Positions 17,833-27,062 are shown, numbered from the stretch's first letter. The stretch is DNA of 64,000 bases from Gammaproteobacteria bacterium (GCA_018819105.1 JAHJQV010000023.1:1-64000), one strand, 5' to 3'. The notes: generated by a model not told the origin, from the sequence alone. Translations and numbers: made by a program.

Positions 17833-17959
17833 ACATGCACCGGCAAGGGTAGGAGTCGGTCTTGCCGGGGTGAGTTGTGCAATAACGATTCGTCTGATGT
17901 TTGGAGGCTCACGTAGATCTGTGCTGGTTACAGATCCAATATATTTGCATGAGGATTAG

Positions 17960-18466
17960 ATGATGATCAGGAAAATGCTCCTTTTGGGTGTGTCGGTGCT
18001 GTTGTTGAGTGCCTGCGGCTCGTCGAGAAATGTGGTGATCGATCCGGTTCGGGAAGCTGCCGGTCCCTTTGCTTCTGTGCAGCTCAAAGAAGGTGAATCA
18101 ACCATAGATCTGGCGGCTGATGACAAGGCGTATTTTGAACAGAAAATGTCGGAATATCTGAGTCCGCATTTTGCTTTCGGCACCAGCAATGAGCTGCATA
18201 TTGTTTACAGCTTCATAGGTTTTGAGGAGGGCAGTAGAGGTAAGCGCTGGCTCGCCGGTGGTATTGGCAACTGGGGCGAGGGCAGCCTGGTGATTCAGAC
18301 ACAATACATGACTGCAGACGGTAAGATTCTGTCTACCATCAACACCGATGCCAGCATCAGTGGTGGTTTTTTTGGTGGCGACATTGAAAGCACATTCAAG
18401 AAAGCTGCGCGCAAGCTGTCGGATTACACGATTCAGCAGTTTGCTGCCAACAAGTCAAAGAAGTAG
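17960..18466 (+). CDS. Small DUF4410-like lipoprotein
   Basis: A 168-residue protein with a signal peptide and lipobox LSACG (Cys19). The mature part alternates strands and glycine-rich turns (LAGGIGNWGEG, ISGGFFGGD), ending in a basic helix KKAARKLSDYTIQQF. This pattern resembles DUF4410 lipoproteins, which have no assigned function. The gene is noticeably richer in A and T than its neighbours. It stands alone: a riboswitch-bearing leader lies on one side and yjbQ on the other, with an imperfect hairpin (18487-18517) in between. Confidence 0.65.
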   Translation: MMIRKMLLLGVSVLLLSACGSSRNVVIDPVREAAGPFASVQLKEGESTIDLAADDKAYFEQKMSEYLSPHFAFGTSNELHIVYSFIGFEEGSRGKRWLAGGIGNWGEGSLVIQTQYMTADGKILSTINTDASISGGFFGGDIESTFKKAARKLSDYTIQQFAANKSKK

Positions 18467-18486
18467 CGCAATCTGAATAGCAAACC

Positions 18487-18517
18487 CATTCAGGCCATGC
18501 ACTGTATGGTCTGAGTG
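18487..18517. terminator. Imperfect hairpin after the DUF4410-like gene
   Basis: A 12-base stem with G-U pairs (18487-18498 with 18506-18517) and a seven-base loop lies 20 bases after the lipoprotein stop. No T-run follows on the plus strand. Termination is possible but unproven. Confidence 0.3.
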
Positions 18518-18577
18518 AATTTGACATCGGCATTGCTGGCTTTGACCACGATGGGGCTTGCTGCCTATCATGTCCAT

Positions 18578-18991
18578 ATGCAGCATACGATTACAATCCA
18601 GACCATGGGTCGAAGTCTGATCAACATCAGCGATCAGGTGTCCGCTTTTTTGCCGCAAGCGAAGGCATCGACCGGCCTCTGCCATCTGTTTATCCAGCAC
18701 ACCTCGGCCTCTCTGCTGATCATGGAAAACGCCGATCCCGATGTGCTGGTGGATCTGGAGACCTTTATTGCGGAGTTGGTGCCGGATGGCGATCCACGCT
18801 ACCGGCACAGTGCTGAAGGCCCGGATGACATGGCGGCGCACGTGCGCTCGATGCTGACCAGTACCGATCTGAGCATTCCCATTACCGACGGCGCGCTGGC
18901 GCTGGGCACCTGGCAGGGCATTTACCTGTGGGAGCATCGTCAAGCCGCTCACACGCGCAAACTGGTGCTGACCATCATTGCCGTGGCTTGA
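18578..18991 (+). CDS. yjbQ: YjbQ family protein (UPF0047)
   Basis: A 137-residue single-domain protein matching the YjbQ family across its length: CHLFIQHTSASLLIMENADPDV near residue 35, GEGPDDM-like AEGPDDMAAH, and a terminal GTWQGIYLWEHR. Family members form trimers with a His/Glu-rich pocket and show weak thiamine-phosphate-synthase activity in vitro; the cellular role is not settled. The start at 18578 gives the usual length; 18515 would add 21 atypical residues. The 324 bases after it hold no recognisable gene, only the MITE-like element described at 19173. Confidence 0.88.
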   Translation: MQHTITIQTMGRSLINISDQVSAFLPQAKASTGLCHLFIQHTSASLLIMENADPDVLVDLETFIAELVPDGDPRYRHSAEGPDDMAAHVRSMLTSTDLSIPITDGALALGTWQGIYLWEHRQAAHTRKLVLTIIAVA

Positions 18992-19172
18992 TTGCTGGCC
19001 GGGCAGGCATGGTGCGCTTCGGCTGGTGATGAAGCGCCGGATAACTTGCTGCCGACGCAGCAACGCAAGGTTTATTCAGACCTCACGACTGCGGCCACCG
19101 CTGCATTCAAACTGTGCCGATCTGGCGGTTCAGGGGTACACCAGTCTGCGACGCGTATCAGTGCGCAGCTAG
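18992..19172. other. Non-coding stretch before the MITE
   Basis: No gene is supported here. A short open frame (TTG at 18992) continues in the yjbQ frame and runs into the MITE, but it has no Shine-Dalgarno site and no recognisable motif. It may be the debris of a gene disrupted by the element. Confidence 0.4.
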
Positions 19173-19332
19173 GAGCCTGTCGGATTTGACCGATCGTAGC
19201 GAGGGAAAGCCGGTTGGAGTCAGATTTTTCGATCTTTTGAGGCGAATAGTGAGCCTATGCAACGATGAAGATCGGAGAATCTGGCCCAATCCGGATTTTC
19301 TGCAGTAGATCAGTGTTAAGTCCGACAGGCTC
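19173..19332. mobile_element. MITE-like element with 18 bp terminal inverted repeats
   Basis: Terminal repeats 19173-19190 and 19315-19332 match at 16 of 18 positions (outer end GAGCCTGTCGGA). They enclose 124 bases with no open frame of note. Imperfect CTAG/TTAG at the two borders may be a 4-base target duplication. This has the form of a non-autonomous derivative of an IS. The right repeat overlaps the last codons and stop of the M48 peptidase gene, so the insertion replaced that gene's original end. Confidence 0.75.
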
Positions 19333-21274
19333 TTAGTGGCGGCATGGGCACATGAATGCTGGCGCAGTAGGCGCGCAGCAGCTCCAGTTCGCTGGAGCCT
19401 GCATGTTCGTCGAACAGAATGACCCTGAGCCAGGCCCGCACCAGCTGTTCCTTGGCTGTTGGTGACAGTTCATTGAGTGCCTGCAGGCTGCGCCGCTGAT
19501 CGGCAGCCCATTGCCGGCCACCACCGGGCCAGTAGTCGATCTTGCCGGTGTCGCTGAAGCCGATGGCGTCCAGTCCGGCCTGGCAGGCGGGCTCGGCCTC
19601 GGCGCGGCGCTGAGCATGACCAAACCAGGCCAGTGCCGCCATGCTGCTGTGCACCGCAGCCTTGCGCTGGGCCAGCGTTTTGTTGCCGTGCTCACGGCTT
19701 TTGCCCGGTGACTGGCTGTCATCCAGATACATCAGAATGATCTGCGCCAGGGCAAATTCAAACGCACTGATCTCGCCATCGGCCAGGCTCAGCTCACGAA
19801 TGGCATGGTGCAGCTGGCGCACCTCGGCGCGTGAGCGGTTCTTCAGCGCCGGCAGCGTGATCTCCAGCAGCGGCAGCTTGCGCGACTGCGCGATCAGGCC
19901 GTGGGCCTGCAGCAGGTTGGCGCATTGAGCGCGCACGGTGTCACCCAGCAAGCTGTGCAGGTGGGTCAACTGCTGTTCGCGGACATTGTCGTCGTCATCC
20001 AGCAGCATCAGCAGCACCATGGCCGGTGCCCACTCATGATGCCGGGCCGAGCGCAGCAAGGGCTCCGGGATGGATTCGGCCAGTGCCGCCACCGCCAGAA
20101 TGGCCTGCCATTGCGGATGCCCGATGTTCTCGATGATGCTGTCGGCGTCGAAGCGGAAGCCGGCGGGTTTTTCCTGCTCCTCTGTCTGTGCCGCACGTTG
20201 CTCACGTCGGGCTTCTTCGCGCTGCTGCACACGCTGCATTTTTTCTGCCAGGTCGGCCAGCTCACGCGGGTCGAAACCGGGCTCGATGGCGCGGATACGC
20301 TCAAGAATCGGCGGGTGGGTGGCAAACAGATGGCTGCTGTTGCCGGCACCGAACAGCATGTGCGAATATTCCTCGCTCTCATGATCCAGTCGCGAACCGG
20401 CGCTGCTGGCGGCAATTTTCTTCAGTGCGCCGCCGATGCCGTTGGGGTCGCGGGTGAACTGCACCGCCGAGGCATCGGCCAGGTACTCACGCTGGCGGGC
20501 GATGCCGGATTTGATCCAGCGGCCAAAGAACAGCCCGATGTAGCCCAGCGCAACCAGCCCCACCGCGATCAGCAGCACTGCTGCGGCGCCGTCATTGCGG
20601 CGGTTGCCACCGCTGAACAGATGCGCGTGGTGGAGGATTTTGCGACCGATCATGGCGATCACCAGAATGCCGAACAGAATGCCGATCAGGCGAATGTTCA
20701 GGCGCATGTCGCCGTTGAGAATGTGGCTGAATTCGTGGGCGATGACACCCTGCAGTTCACTGCGGCTGAGGCGTTCCAGCGTGCCGCGGGTGACCGCCAC
20801 GGCGGCATCGGCAGGGCTGTAGCCGGCGGCAAAGGCATTGATGCCGGCCTCCTGATCCAGCACATAGACCTCCGGCACGGCCACGCCCGAGGCCAGAGCC
20901 ATTTCCTCGACCACATTGATCAGCCGTCGCTGCAGTGGATCGCGGGTGTCCGGATCCACCCGGGTTCCACCCAGCTCCGAAGCCACCTGGCCGCCACCAC
21001 CACGCAGACTGGCAATGCGAAACAGGCTGGCCAGCCCCATGAAGGTGCCGGCACCCAGCCCGGTCGTGACCAGCAGACCCGCATTGTGCGCCAGAGTCTG
21101 CGGTGCCAGCAGGCTCATGGCCTGACCACTGGCGTCTCTGGGCACGCTGCCCAGCACCAGCATGGCCATCACGCTTAAGACAACGATGATCAGCAGCATG
21201 GCCAGACCAAACAGCAGCAGCAGTCTGCTGCTGAGGGTTTTCGCCTGCTGCTGACGGGCGAAGAAATTGTTCAT
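19316..21274 (-). CDS. Long HtpX-like M48 metallopeptidase, 3' end altered by MITE
   Basis: A 652-residue membrane protease. Two N-terminal membrane helices (about 17-42 and 60-85) precede the catalytic domain with HEFSH (His180, Glu181, His184) and a downstream REYLADASAVQFTR that supplies the third ligand. Two more helices lie near 195-250. True HtpX is about 290 residues; here an extra 300-residue cytoplasmic-looking region follows, with a charged linker (about 365-395) and a helical part containing LADGEISAFEFAL, reminiscent of TerB-like domains. The final residues RACRT and the stop are encoded by the inverted repeat of a MITE, so the native C-terminus has been lost or changed. It follows lemA, a common pairing. 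Confidence 0.85.
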   Translation of the reverse strand: MNNFFARQQQAKTLSSRLLLLFGLAMLLIIVVLSVMAMLVLGSVPRDASGQAMSLLAPQTLAHNAGLLVTTGLGAGTFMGLASLFRIASLRGGGGQVASELGGTRVDPDTRDPLQRRLINVVEEMALASGVAVPEVYVLDQEAGINAFAAGYSPADAAVAVTRGTLERLSRSELQGVIAHEFSHILNGDMRLNIRLIGILFGILVIAMIGRKILHHAHLFSGGNRRNDGAAAVLLIAVGLVALGYIGLFFGRWIKSGIARQREYLADASAVQFTRDPNGIGGALKKIAASSAGSRLDHESEEYSHMLFGAGNSSHLFATHPPILERIRAIEPGFDPRELADLAEKMQRVQQREEARREQRAAQTEEQEKPAGFRFDADSIIENIGHPQWQAILAVAALAESIPEPLLRSARHHEWAPAMVLLMLLDDDDNVREQQLTHLHSLLGDTVRAQCANLLQAHGLIAQSRKLPLLEITLPALKNRSRAEVRQLHHAIRELSLADGEISAFEFALAQIILMYLDDSQSPGKSREHGNKTLAQRKAAVHSSMAALAWFGHAQRRAEAEPACQAGLDAIGFSDTGKIDYWPGGGRQWAADQRRSLQALNELSPTAKEQLVRAWLRVILFDEHAGSSELELLRAYCASIHVPMPPLRACRT

Positions 21275-21350
21275 CGGCGCACCGTGTTATGGTTGGCCAG
21301 GCACATCGCGGTGCCGGTGATCAGGCTGCCAGCCTGCCGCCGACAGCGAT

Positions 21351-21935
21351 TCAGGTAAACGATACCTGCGGCGCTGTGCGTTTGGCCGGGTCTTCGATGT
21401 CCAGCAGTTCGGCCGGCTTGAAGTTGAACCAGCCGGCAAAGAAGTTGGCCGGAAAGCTCTCGCGCAGCACGTTGTAGTTCATCACTGCGTCGTTGAAAGC
21501 CTGACGCGCGAAAGCGACCTTGTTTTCGGTGGTGGTGAGTTCCTCGGAAAGCTGCATCATGTTCTCGTTGGCTTTCAGGTCGGGATAGGCTTCTGACAGT
21601 GCAAACAGACGCCCCAGCGCACCGGAGACACCCTGCTCGGCCTGAGACAGTTCCTGCATGGCAGCGGGATCGCCGGGGTTCTGCTTGGCCTTGGCGAGAC
21701 CGCTGACCGCCGCGTTGCGGGCCTGGATCACCGCTTCCAGCGTTTCCTTCTCGTGTTTCATGTAGCCCTTGGCGATCTCGACCAGATTCGGAATCAGGTC
21801 ATAGCGCCGGGTCAGTTGCACATCGATCTGCGCAAAAGCGTTTTCGTGCTGATTGCGGGCGGCAACCAGCCGGTTGTAGATGCTGATCGCATAAACCGCA
21901 GCGACCACGATGATTCCCAGTAATGCCCAGCCCAT
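21351..21935 (-). CDS. lemA: LemA family protein
   Basis: A 194-residue protein with one N-terminal transmembrane helix (GWALLGIIVVAAVYAISIYN) and a long helical bundle. It has the family signatures RRYDLIPNLVEIAKGYM and YPDLKANENMMQLSEELTTTENKVAFARQAFNDAVMNYN (the latter cited by its span, about residues 118-156). LemA proteins are membrane-anchored and are frequently encoded next to HtpX/M48 peptidases or TPM-domain proteins; the exact role is unknown. A GGAG precedes the ATG at 21935. A longer frame up to 22013 lacks such support. The M48 gene follows after 76 bases and is probably in the same operon. Confidence 0.93.
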   Translation of the reverse strand: MGWALLGIIVVAAVYAISIYNRLVAARNQHENAFAQIDVQLTRRYDLIPNLVEIAKGYMKHEKETLEAVIQARNAAVSGLAKAKQNPGDPAAMQELSQAEQGVSGALGRLFALSEAYPDLKANENMMQLSEELTTTENKVAFARQAFNDAVMNYNVLRESFPANFFAGWFNFKPAELLDIEDPAKRTAPQVSFT

Positions 21936-22120
21936 GATGTTCTCCACGGTGACGGAAAGTGGCTGTATTCTAGCAACATTTCCGCACCCACTGGCATGCT
22001 GAAAGTCATTCATTGCAATGCGTAGCAGCGATCAATGGCCGCAGTGAACTGCTATCGTCTGCTTGCAACATCGCGATCACGGTGTTGTCATTGACAGCAC
22101 ACACCCTACAGGTACAGACC

Positions 22121-23017
22121 ATGCAACTGACTTCCATCGAAGGCAACTCACAGCGACTTGACGGCGGTGCCATGTTCGGCAACGTGCCGCGGGCACTGTG
22201 GTCACGCTGGATCGAACCGGATGAGCGCCATCGCATTCCGCTGGCCTGCCGCTGCCTGCTGGTGCGCGATGATCAGGATCGCCATATTCTGCTGGAAGCC
22301 GGCATCGGTATCTTTTTCGACCCCAAACTGAAGGACCGCTACGGCGTGCAGGAAGACGAGCACGTGCTGTTGCAGTCACTGCAGCAGGCCGGATTAAGCC
22401 ATGAGGACATCGACGCCGTGATTCTCAGTCACCTGCACTTCGATCACGCCGGCGGCCTGCTCAGTGGCTGGAATGGCGAGGACAATCAGGGTCAGGCGCG
22501 AGCCCAGCAGCTGCTGTTTCCCAAAGCGCAGTTTTTTGTCGGTGCGCAGCACTGGCAGCGGGCGCAGGACCCGCATCCGCGCGACCGTGCCTCGTTTGTC
22601 CCCGAACTCAACCGCTTGCTGCACGATTCCGGGCGCGTGCAGCTGGTCAGCGGCGATCATCACGACTGGCTGGGCGAGCGCTTTCGTTTCAGCTACAGCG
22701 ACGGCCACACCCCGGGGTTGATGCTGACAGAGTTACGCGGCAAAGATGATCGCGGCGGCATGGTCTACTGCGCCGATCTGATCCCCGGCCGTGCCTGGGT
22801 GCATCTGCCGGTGACCATGGGCTACGACCGCTACCCGGAGCGCCTGATCGACGAGAAACAGCGTTTTCTGGACGACAAGCTGGCGCGTGATGTGCGCCTG
22901 TTCTTCACCCATGACCACGCCTGTGCCAGTGCAGCGGTGAGCCGCGATGAGCAGGGCAAATACATCACCGTAAACGAGCGGAAAAGCCTGTGTGCTATAG
23001 AGTTGTGTGATTTGTAA
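22121..23017 (+). CDS. Metallo-beta-lactamase-fold hydrolase
   Basis: A 298-residue cytoplasmic protein with the binuclear metal motif HLHFDH (His104, His106, Asp108, His109). Further ligand positions follow in GHTPG (SDGHTPGLM) and in the CADLIPG and FFTHDH segments. This arrangement fits the glyoxalase II/lactonase-like branch with a substrate that cannot be deduced from sequence (quorum lactone, ester or thioester). It starts after a 185-base divergent region shared with lemA. The gene is isolated: the next gene ends against it on the opposite strand. Confidence 0.82.
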   Translation: MQLTSIEGNSQRLDGGAMFGNVPRALWSRWIEPDERHRIPLACRCLLVRDDQDRHILLEAGIGIFFDPKLKDRYGVQEDEHVLLQSLQQAGLSHEDIDAVILSHLHFDHAGGLLSGWNGEDNQGQARAQQLLFPKAQFFVGAQHWQRAQDPHPRDRASFVPELNRLLHDSGRVQLVSGDHHDWLGERFRFSYSDGHTPGLMLTELRGKDDRGGMVYCADLIPGRAWVHLPVTMGYDRYPERLIDEKQRFLDDKLARDVRLFFTHDHACASAAVSRDEQGKYITVNERKSLCAIELCDL

Positions 23018-23022
23018 ATAAG

Positions 23023-24843
23023 CTATAAATTTGCGTCCACATCGCTGCACAGTGGCGCTGTGGTGGTGTCAAGCAGTCGCTTGAAAGCGTGCTGGTGAAA
23101 ACCGAATGGTTCAATCAGATCAAAGCTGATATTGAGCTCATCACAACCGACCACGTTAATGGTAGCCTGACCTACAGCAGTCTGCTCTGCATCCAGACCG
23201 GGATCAGGCACAAGAAATGACAGTCCTGATGACAGATTGAGATCAATCGTGGCTGTTACATTGCCGTCAACAATTGGTATTGCACCTGCCATCCATACAG
23301 GCACGCCATCGGTGTGTGCGAGCAAAGCAAGAAACAGAAAGCGTCTGCCATCGGGCACAACCGCAGTGTTGATCTGTACACCGGTGCGATTGAAGGCATC
23401 GTTGTTCCAAATGCCTGCAAGTCGTTCTGATACAGTTGGCAAATGAGTAAAGTGATACAGCGCTGTCAGGTTGGTCTGTCGATCTTTGGCAAAGGCAAAA
23501 ACCGACTGGTTGGCCATCCCGCGTTGACTCACCACGCGCAGTAAGTCCATATCGTATGGCCTGATCACGGTGACCAAAGCATTGTCGATGATTTTGCTTA
23601 CCCTGCCGCCACTGTTGGCCATAAAGTAGTCAACACCGTCGAGGTTTACGATGTCGCCGGGATCCTGAATGGTGCCATCGATGAGCGTGGCCAAGGGTTC
23701 ACCTACGAGATTGAAATCGCTGTCAAAACGCAGCAACAGTGGTGGTGGCGGTGGTGATATCGGTGGCAGTATTGCAGATGGGCCTAAAGCAGCCGTGGCG
23801 TAGATCTGGTCAATGCTGCTTCGGAGGTTGGTCAATATGAAGCCAGATAATTCGGTACCTTGCAGCGTCAGTGCAGTGGGTATCAGCGCTGTGGTGGCAG
23901 GATCAAATTCGAATATCTGCGTGTCTTCTGTTGCCTGGCTGTTGATGGAGACTGACCTAAACAGCAACAGTCGATCCTGGAACCGCAGTCGACTGAGCAG
24001 GCGATCACTGGCATCGTGCAGCAGTGTCGGCAGTGTCAGCAGTTGCTGATTGCCACCGGCATCCAGGCTGATCGCCTGGCTAATGTCAGCTGCGAGGTCG
24101 ATGGTTTCATACAGGCATTTTGATCCGACGTTATCGCCGTGACCGCGGATGAACTCGAACAAGGGTGCTTCCAGGTGCACTGTCTGCACCTGGCCAGCAC
24201 GAAAGTGCACGATGCTACGACGATTGGATAAGCCCTCGTCGTTGCTGGCGAAAACATAAAAATTGTTGTCATCGATGGCACACAAAGTTCGCAGATCCGG
24301 ATTGATGATGGGGATCACTGCGGTGCCAGACTGGGTGCCGTCACTGATGGCCAGATGCTCGCTAAAGTCATCACTTTGAGCGCTGGCTCGTACTTTAATC
24401 AGCAGTCGTCCAGGAGTCACTTGCAAACCCAGGTCAATTGAGGACTGTGGCAAATCAAGCTGCAACGCCTTGCGCGTGTTGGCCGCAGTGCCATCACTGC
24501 GCCAAAGTTCAACAATCTCAGCTTGCTGAAGGCCGCCAATTCGTCTGAAGAAATAAAGTTCTTCATTGAACGCCATCATCAAATCTCGGCTACTGTTGCC
24601 CGGCACCACCCGGTCTGCCAGCTCCAGCGTGCCTGTAGCGCTGCCATCAGAGACTTGTAAAACCCCATCGCGGCGGACAAAGAAGACCCGCTCGCCGATG
24701 ATTCTGGTTGCAGAAAACGGTGGTGCCGAGTTTTGTCCAGTGATGACTCCAACACGATTGAACACCTGTGCTGTTGCGGTAATGTTCAATAACAAAAGCA
24801 TTGTTGTCAGCGAAAGACAGGTTGAGACTCTGTTTAAATGCAT
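23023..24843 (-). CDS. Secreted protein with ELWxxDGT-type repeats
   Basis: A 606-residue protein with a Sec signal peptide (LSLTTMLLLLNITATA). The first part carries propeller-like repeats with the pattern ELWRSDGT, VSDGSATGTLEL and AISDGTQSGTAV, each pairing a Trp/Ser-Asp-Gly-Thr core. These recall the ELWxxDGT repeat of secreted proteins, often combined with anchoring or sorting domains. A proline-rich loop (residues about 360-372) interrupts the middle. The C-terminal 130 residues form a separate beta-rich module ending with two cysteines. No catalytic motif is seen. Base composition is visibly more AT-rich than the flanks, which suggests acquisition or relaxed selection. Confidence 0.6.
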   Translation of the reverse strand: MHLNRVSTCLSLTTMLLLLNITATAQVFNRVGVITGQNSAPPFSATRIIGERVFFVRRDGVLQVSDGSATGTLELADRVVPGNSSRDLMMAFNEELYFFRRIGGLQQAEIVELWRSDGTAANTRKALQLDLPQSSIDLGLQVTPGRLLIKVRASAQSDDFSEHLAISDGTQSGTAVIPIINPDLRTLCAIDDNNFYVFASNDEGLSNRRSIVHFRAGQVQTVHLEAPLFEFIRGHGDNVGSKCLYETIDLAADISQAISLDAGGNQQLLTLPTLLHDASDRLLSRLRFQDRLLLFRSVSINSQATEDTQIFEFDPATTALIPTALTLQGTELSGFILTNLRSSIDQIYATAALGPSAILPPISPPPPPLLLRFDSDFNLVGEPLATLIDGTIQDPGDIVNLDGVDYFMANSGGRVSKIIDNALVTVIRPYDMDLLRVVSQRGMANQSVFAFAKDRQTNLTALYHFTHLPTVSERLAGIWNNDAFNRTGVQINTAVVPDGRRFLFLALLAHTDGVPVWMAGAIPIVDGNVTATIDLNLSSGLSFLVPDPGLDAEQTAVGQATINVVGCDELNISFDLIEPFGFHQHAFKRLLDTTTAPLCSDVDANL

Positions 24844-24971
24844 AATAAATCCCTGTGAATACAGTTCTCGTCAACCAGTCGATACTATTACGAAACACCT
24901 AATACTACAAGCATTCTGCCTGGCAAGTACCAATGACGTTTTGAACAAATGTCTCCTGGTAGTTCAGTTGC

Positions 24972-25736
24972 TTATTTCTCCGCGACCACAATCAGCCGTT
25001 CGGCATCCAGATCGTAGTCGCGACCGTCCCAGCTACCATAACACTGCACTGAGCTGAAACCGGTCTGCTGCAGCAGCTGCTGCAGTTCGGCGGCACTATA
25101 GATGAAATGCGTGAAGCGGGCTCTGGCCACGCTGTCGTCGGCCCGCACCAGCAGCCAGTCCACCTCCATACGTGTCATGTCATCAAGCAGCAGCGGGCGG
25201 GTGATGAGCAGGCTGTCGTCGGCAAACTCGTCGGCGTGTACCGGCTGCAGTTCGCGCAGCAGGGTTTCCTTGCCGGCGACATCAATCACCAGATGACCGC
25301 CCGGTCGCAGGTTGTGGTGGCTGGCCTGGAGCACCGACCGGTTGTCCTCGGGGGTGTCGAAATAGCCGAACGATGACCACAGACAGACCACCAGATCAAA
25401 GGCCTGTGTACTGCGATAGCTGCGCATGTCGGCCTGCTCGATGTTGATGTCCAGATCGTCGTGCGCGGACGCATTGTGCTGCTGCAGATGCTCGCGCAGA
25501 CGCTGCAGCAGAAACGGGCTGGTATCGATGGCGGTGACGTCACAGCCACTGCGTGCCAGCGGCAGACTGTGGCGTCCGGGGCCACAGCCCAGATCCAGCA
25601 CATGCTGCGGCATCAGCCCGAGCAGATTGAGCAGCGCTGCGACATCGTCCTCGCCGCGCTGAAAATCTGCGGCAGAGAACATACAATGATAAAAGTCCTG
25701 CCACAATTGCTCATCCAGATACCAGGGGTTGTTCAT
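24972..25736 (-). CDS. Class I SAM-dependent methyltransferase
   Basis: A 254-residue cytosolic enzyme with a Rossmann methyltransferase core. Motif I is LDLGCGPGRHSLPLA (about residues 48-62), the acidic ribose-binding strand is VTAIDTSPFLL, and motif IV-like FDLVVCLWSSFGYFD follows. The N-terminus (MNNPWYLDEQLWQDFYHCMF) is typical of small-molecule methyltransferases of unknown substrate. It is divergent from the PF10023 gene by 93 bases that hold short tandem repeats. The substrate cannot be named from sequence. Confidence 0.82.
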   Translation of the reverse strand: MNNPWYLDEQLWQDFYHCMFSAADFQRGEDDVAALLNLLGLMPQHVLDLGCGPGRHSLPLARSGCDVTAIDTSPFLLQRLREHLQQHNASAHDDLDINIEQADMRSYRSTQAFDLVVCLWSSFGYFDTPEDNRSVLQASHHNLRPGGHLVIDVAGKETLLRELQPVHADEFADDSLLITRPLLLDDMTRMEVDWLLVRADDSVARARFTHFIYSAAELQQLLQQTGFSSVQCYGSWDGRDYDLDAERLIVVAEK

Positions 25737-25750
25737 GGTTTGCTTACTCG

Positions 25751-25839
25751 GGGTTTGCCCATTCTGGGTTTACATGCACTGGGTTTACTTGCACGGGCCA
25801 CACTCGTTCGGGCCATACTCGATCGGGTCATGTCCGCCC
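25751..25839. repeat. Degenerate 15-base tandem repeat
   Basis: Six GGG-initiated units begin at 25751, 25766, 25781, 25795, 25810 and 25825 (periods 15, 15, 14, 15, 15). The second and third share GGGTTTAC and TGCAC; the fourth and fifth share GGGCCA and ACTCG. The array spans the leader and the first codons of the PF10023 gene, and in its frame it encodes a five-residue hydrophobic periodicity. It may affect the start or expression of that gene. Confidence 0.5.
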
Positions 25840-27062
25840 GTCGGGCGCTTGCGGCGTGCCTGGTTTGCATGACGATGTCTGTGCGCATACAAGCTGCGGA
25901 TTCTGGCCGGGTCGCCCCATTGTCCCTGATCACCATGGTTTTGGCCATGCTGCTGTTGCCAGGCTGCATGAGTGTGCGCTGGGGCCTGCAGGCGGTGGAC
26001 GGGCAAATGGATGTGCTGGCGCGCCGCAGCAACATCGATAAACTGCTGGCCGACCCGCACACCCCGGACAGTTTGCGCGAGAAACTGCGCCTGGCGCAAT
26101 CCATTCGCGAATACGCTGTGCACGAACTGGGTCTGCCGGATACGGACAGCTATCGCAGCTATGCCGATCTGGGGCGTTCTGCAGCGGTATGGAGCGTGGT
26201 GGCCGCGCCGGCGGATGCGCTGCAGCCAAAAACCTGGTGTTTTCTGTTTGTTGGCTGTCTCGCCTACCGCGGCTGGTTTGATCCACACGACGCCTGGCAC
26301 GAAGCACGCCTGCTGCAGCGCCGGCAGGGGCTGGATGTGATGGTGAGCCCGGCCACCGCGTATTCCACGCTGGGCTGGTTTGATGACCCCCTGACCAACA
26401 TCATGCTGGAGTACCCGGCCCCGCAACTGGCTCAGTTGCTGTTTCATGAAATGAGCCATGAACAGCTCTATCTCAAGGGTGACACCGCCTTCAACGAGGC
26501 CTATGCCACAGCGGTGGCCGAGATCGGCGTGGCGCGTTGGCTGGACTCGCGCAATCTTGCCGCCAGTGCCGAGAACTATCGCCAGCAGGCGCAGGTGGAT
26601 GCCATGGTGGACGGCTGGATTGCCGCTGCCCGTGAACAACTGCTGCGCATTTACCAGGCCCCCGGTACCGCGGAGCAGAAAGCGCTGGGAAAACAGGGCG
26701 TGATCGCCGCGCTGCGTCAGCGCTGGCTGGCGGCCATGCTGCACAGCCAGCCGGGCAGCCTTCTGCATACCGGTCTGCGGCGCTGGCGCGGTTGGTTTGC
26801 GCAACCGCTGAACAATGCGCATTTTGTCCTGCATGCCACCTACCAGCAGGGTGTGCAGCGTATGCTGCGGTTGTATGCCGACCTGGATGAAGATCTGCCG
26901 GCCTTCTACCGGGCAACTGCAGCCATGGCCGAGTGGTCTGTTGCACAGCGGGCCACATGGCTGGCCGCCACAACCAGTGCTGAAGCATCCATGCCAGATG
27001 TCTCGTCGCAGGCTGCATCTGCGCAACGGGCTGTGCAGCAAGGCGGGCAGCGCTTACAATAA
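25830..27062 (+). CDS. PF10023-type putative aminopeptidase lipoprotein
   Basis: A 410-residue protein with a hydrophobic segment ending in lipobox LLPGC, then a domain typical of the putative aminopeptidase family PF10023 (DUF2265): QSIREYAVHELGLPDTDSY, an AYSTLGWFDDP stretch, and the zinc motif HEMSH (His206, Glu207, His210) with Glu223 in DTAFNEAYAT as third ligand. Biochemistry of the family is poorly known; peptidase activity is inferred from the gluzincin motif. The start is uncertain. Frames open upstream through the tandem repeat, and an ATG at 25935 closer to the lipobox is possible. It ends 7 bases before lptD. Confidence 0.8.
   Translation: MSARRALAACLVCMTMSVRIQAADSGRVAPLSLITMVLAMLLLPGCMSVRWGLQAVDGQMDVLARRSNIDKLLADPHTPDSLREKLRLAQSIREYAVHELGLPDTDSYRSYADLGRSAAVWSVVAAPADALQPKTWCFLFVGCLAYRGWFDPHDAWHEARLLQRRQGLDVMVSPATAYSTLGWFDDPLTNIMLEYPAPQLAQLLFHEMSHEQLYLKGDTAFNEAYATAVAEIGVARWLDSRNLAASAENYRQQAQVDAMVDGWIAAAREQLLRIYQAPGTAEQKALGKQGVIAALRQRWLAAMLHSQPGSLLHTGLRRWRGWFAQPLNNAHFVLHATYQQGVQRMLRLYADLDEDLPAFYRATAAMAEWSVAQRATWLAATTSAEASMPDVSSQAASAQRAVQQGGQRLQ

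Noticed and set aside
18992-19189. Short open frame after yjbQ
   Set aside because: It runs into the MITE, has no ribosome-binding site and no motif; kept only as possible debris.
19901-21178. 425-codon frame opposite the M48 gene
   Set aside because: Shadow; no signal or motif.
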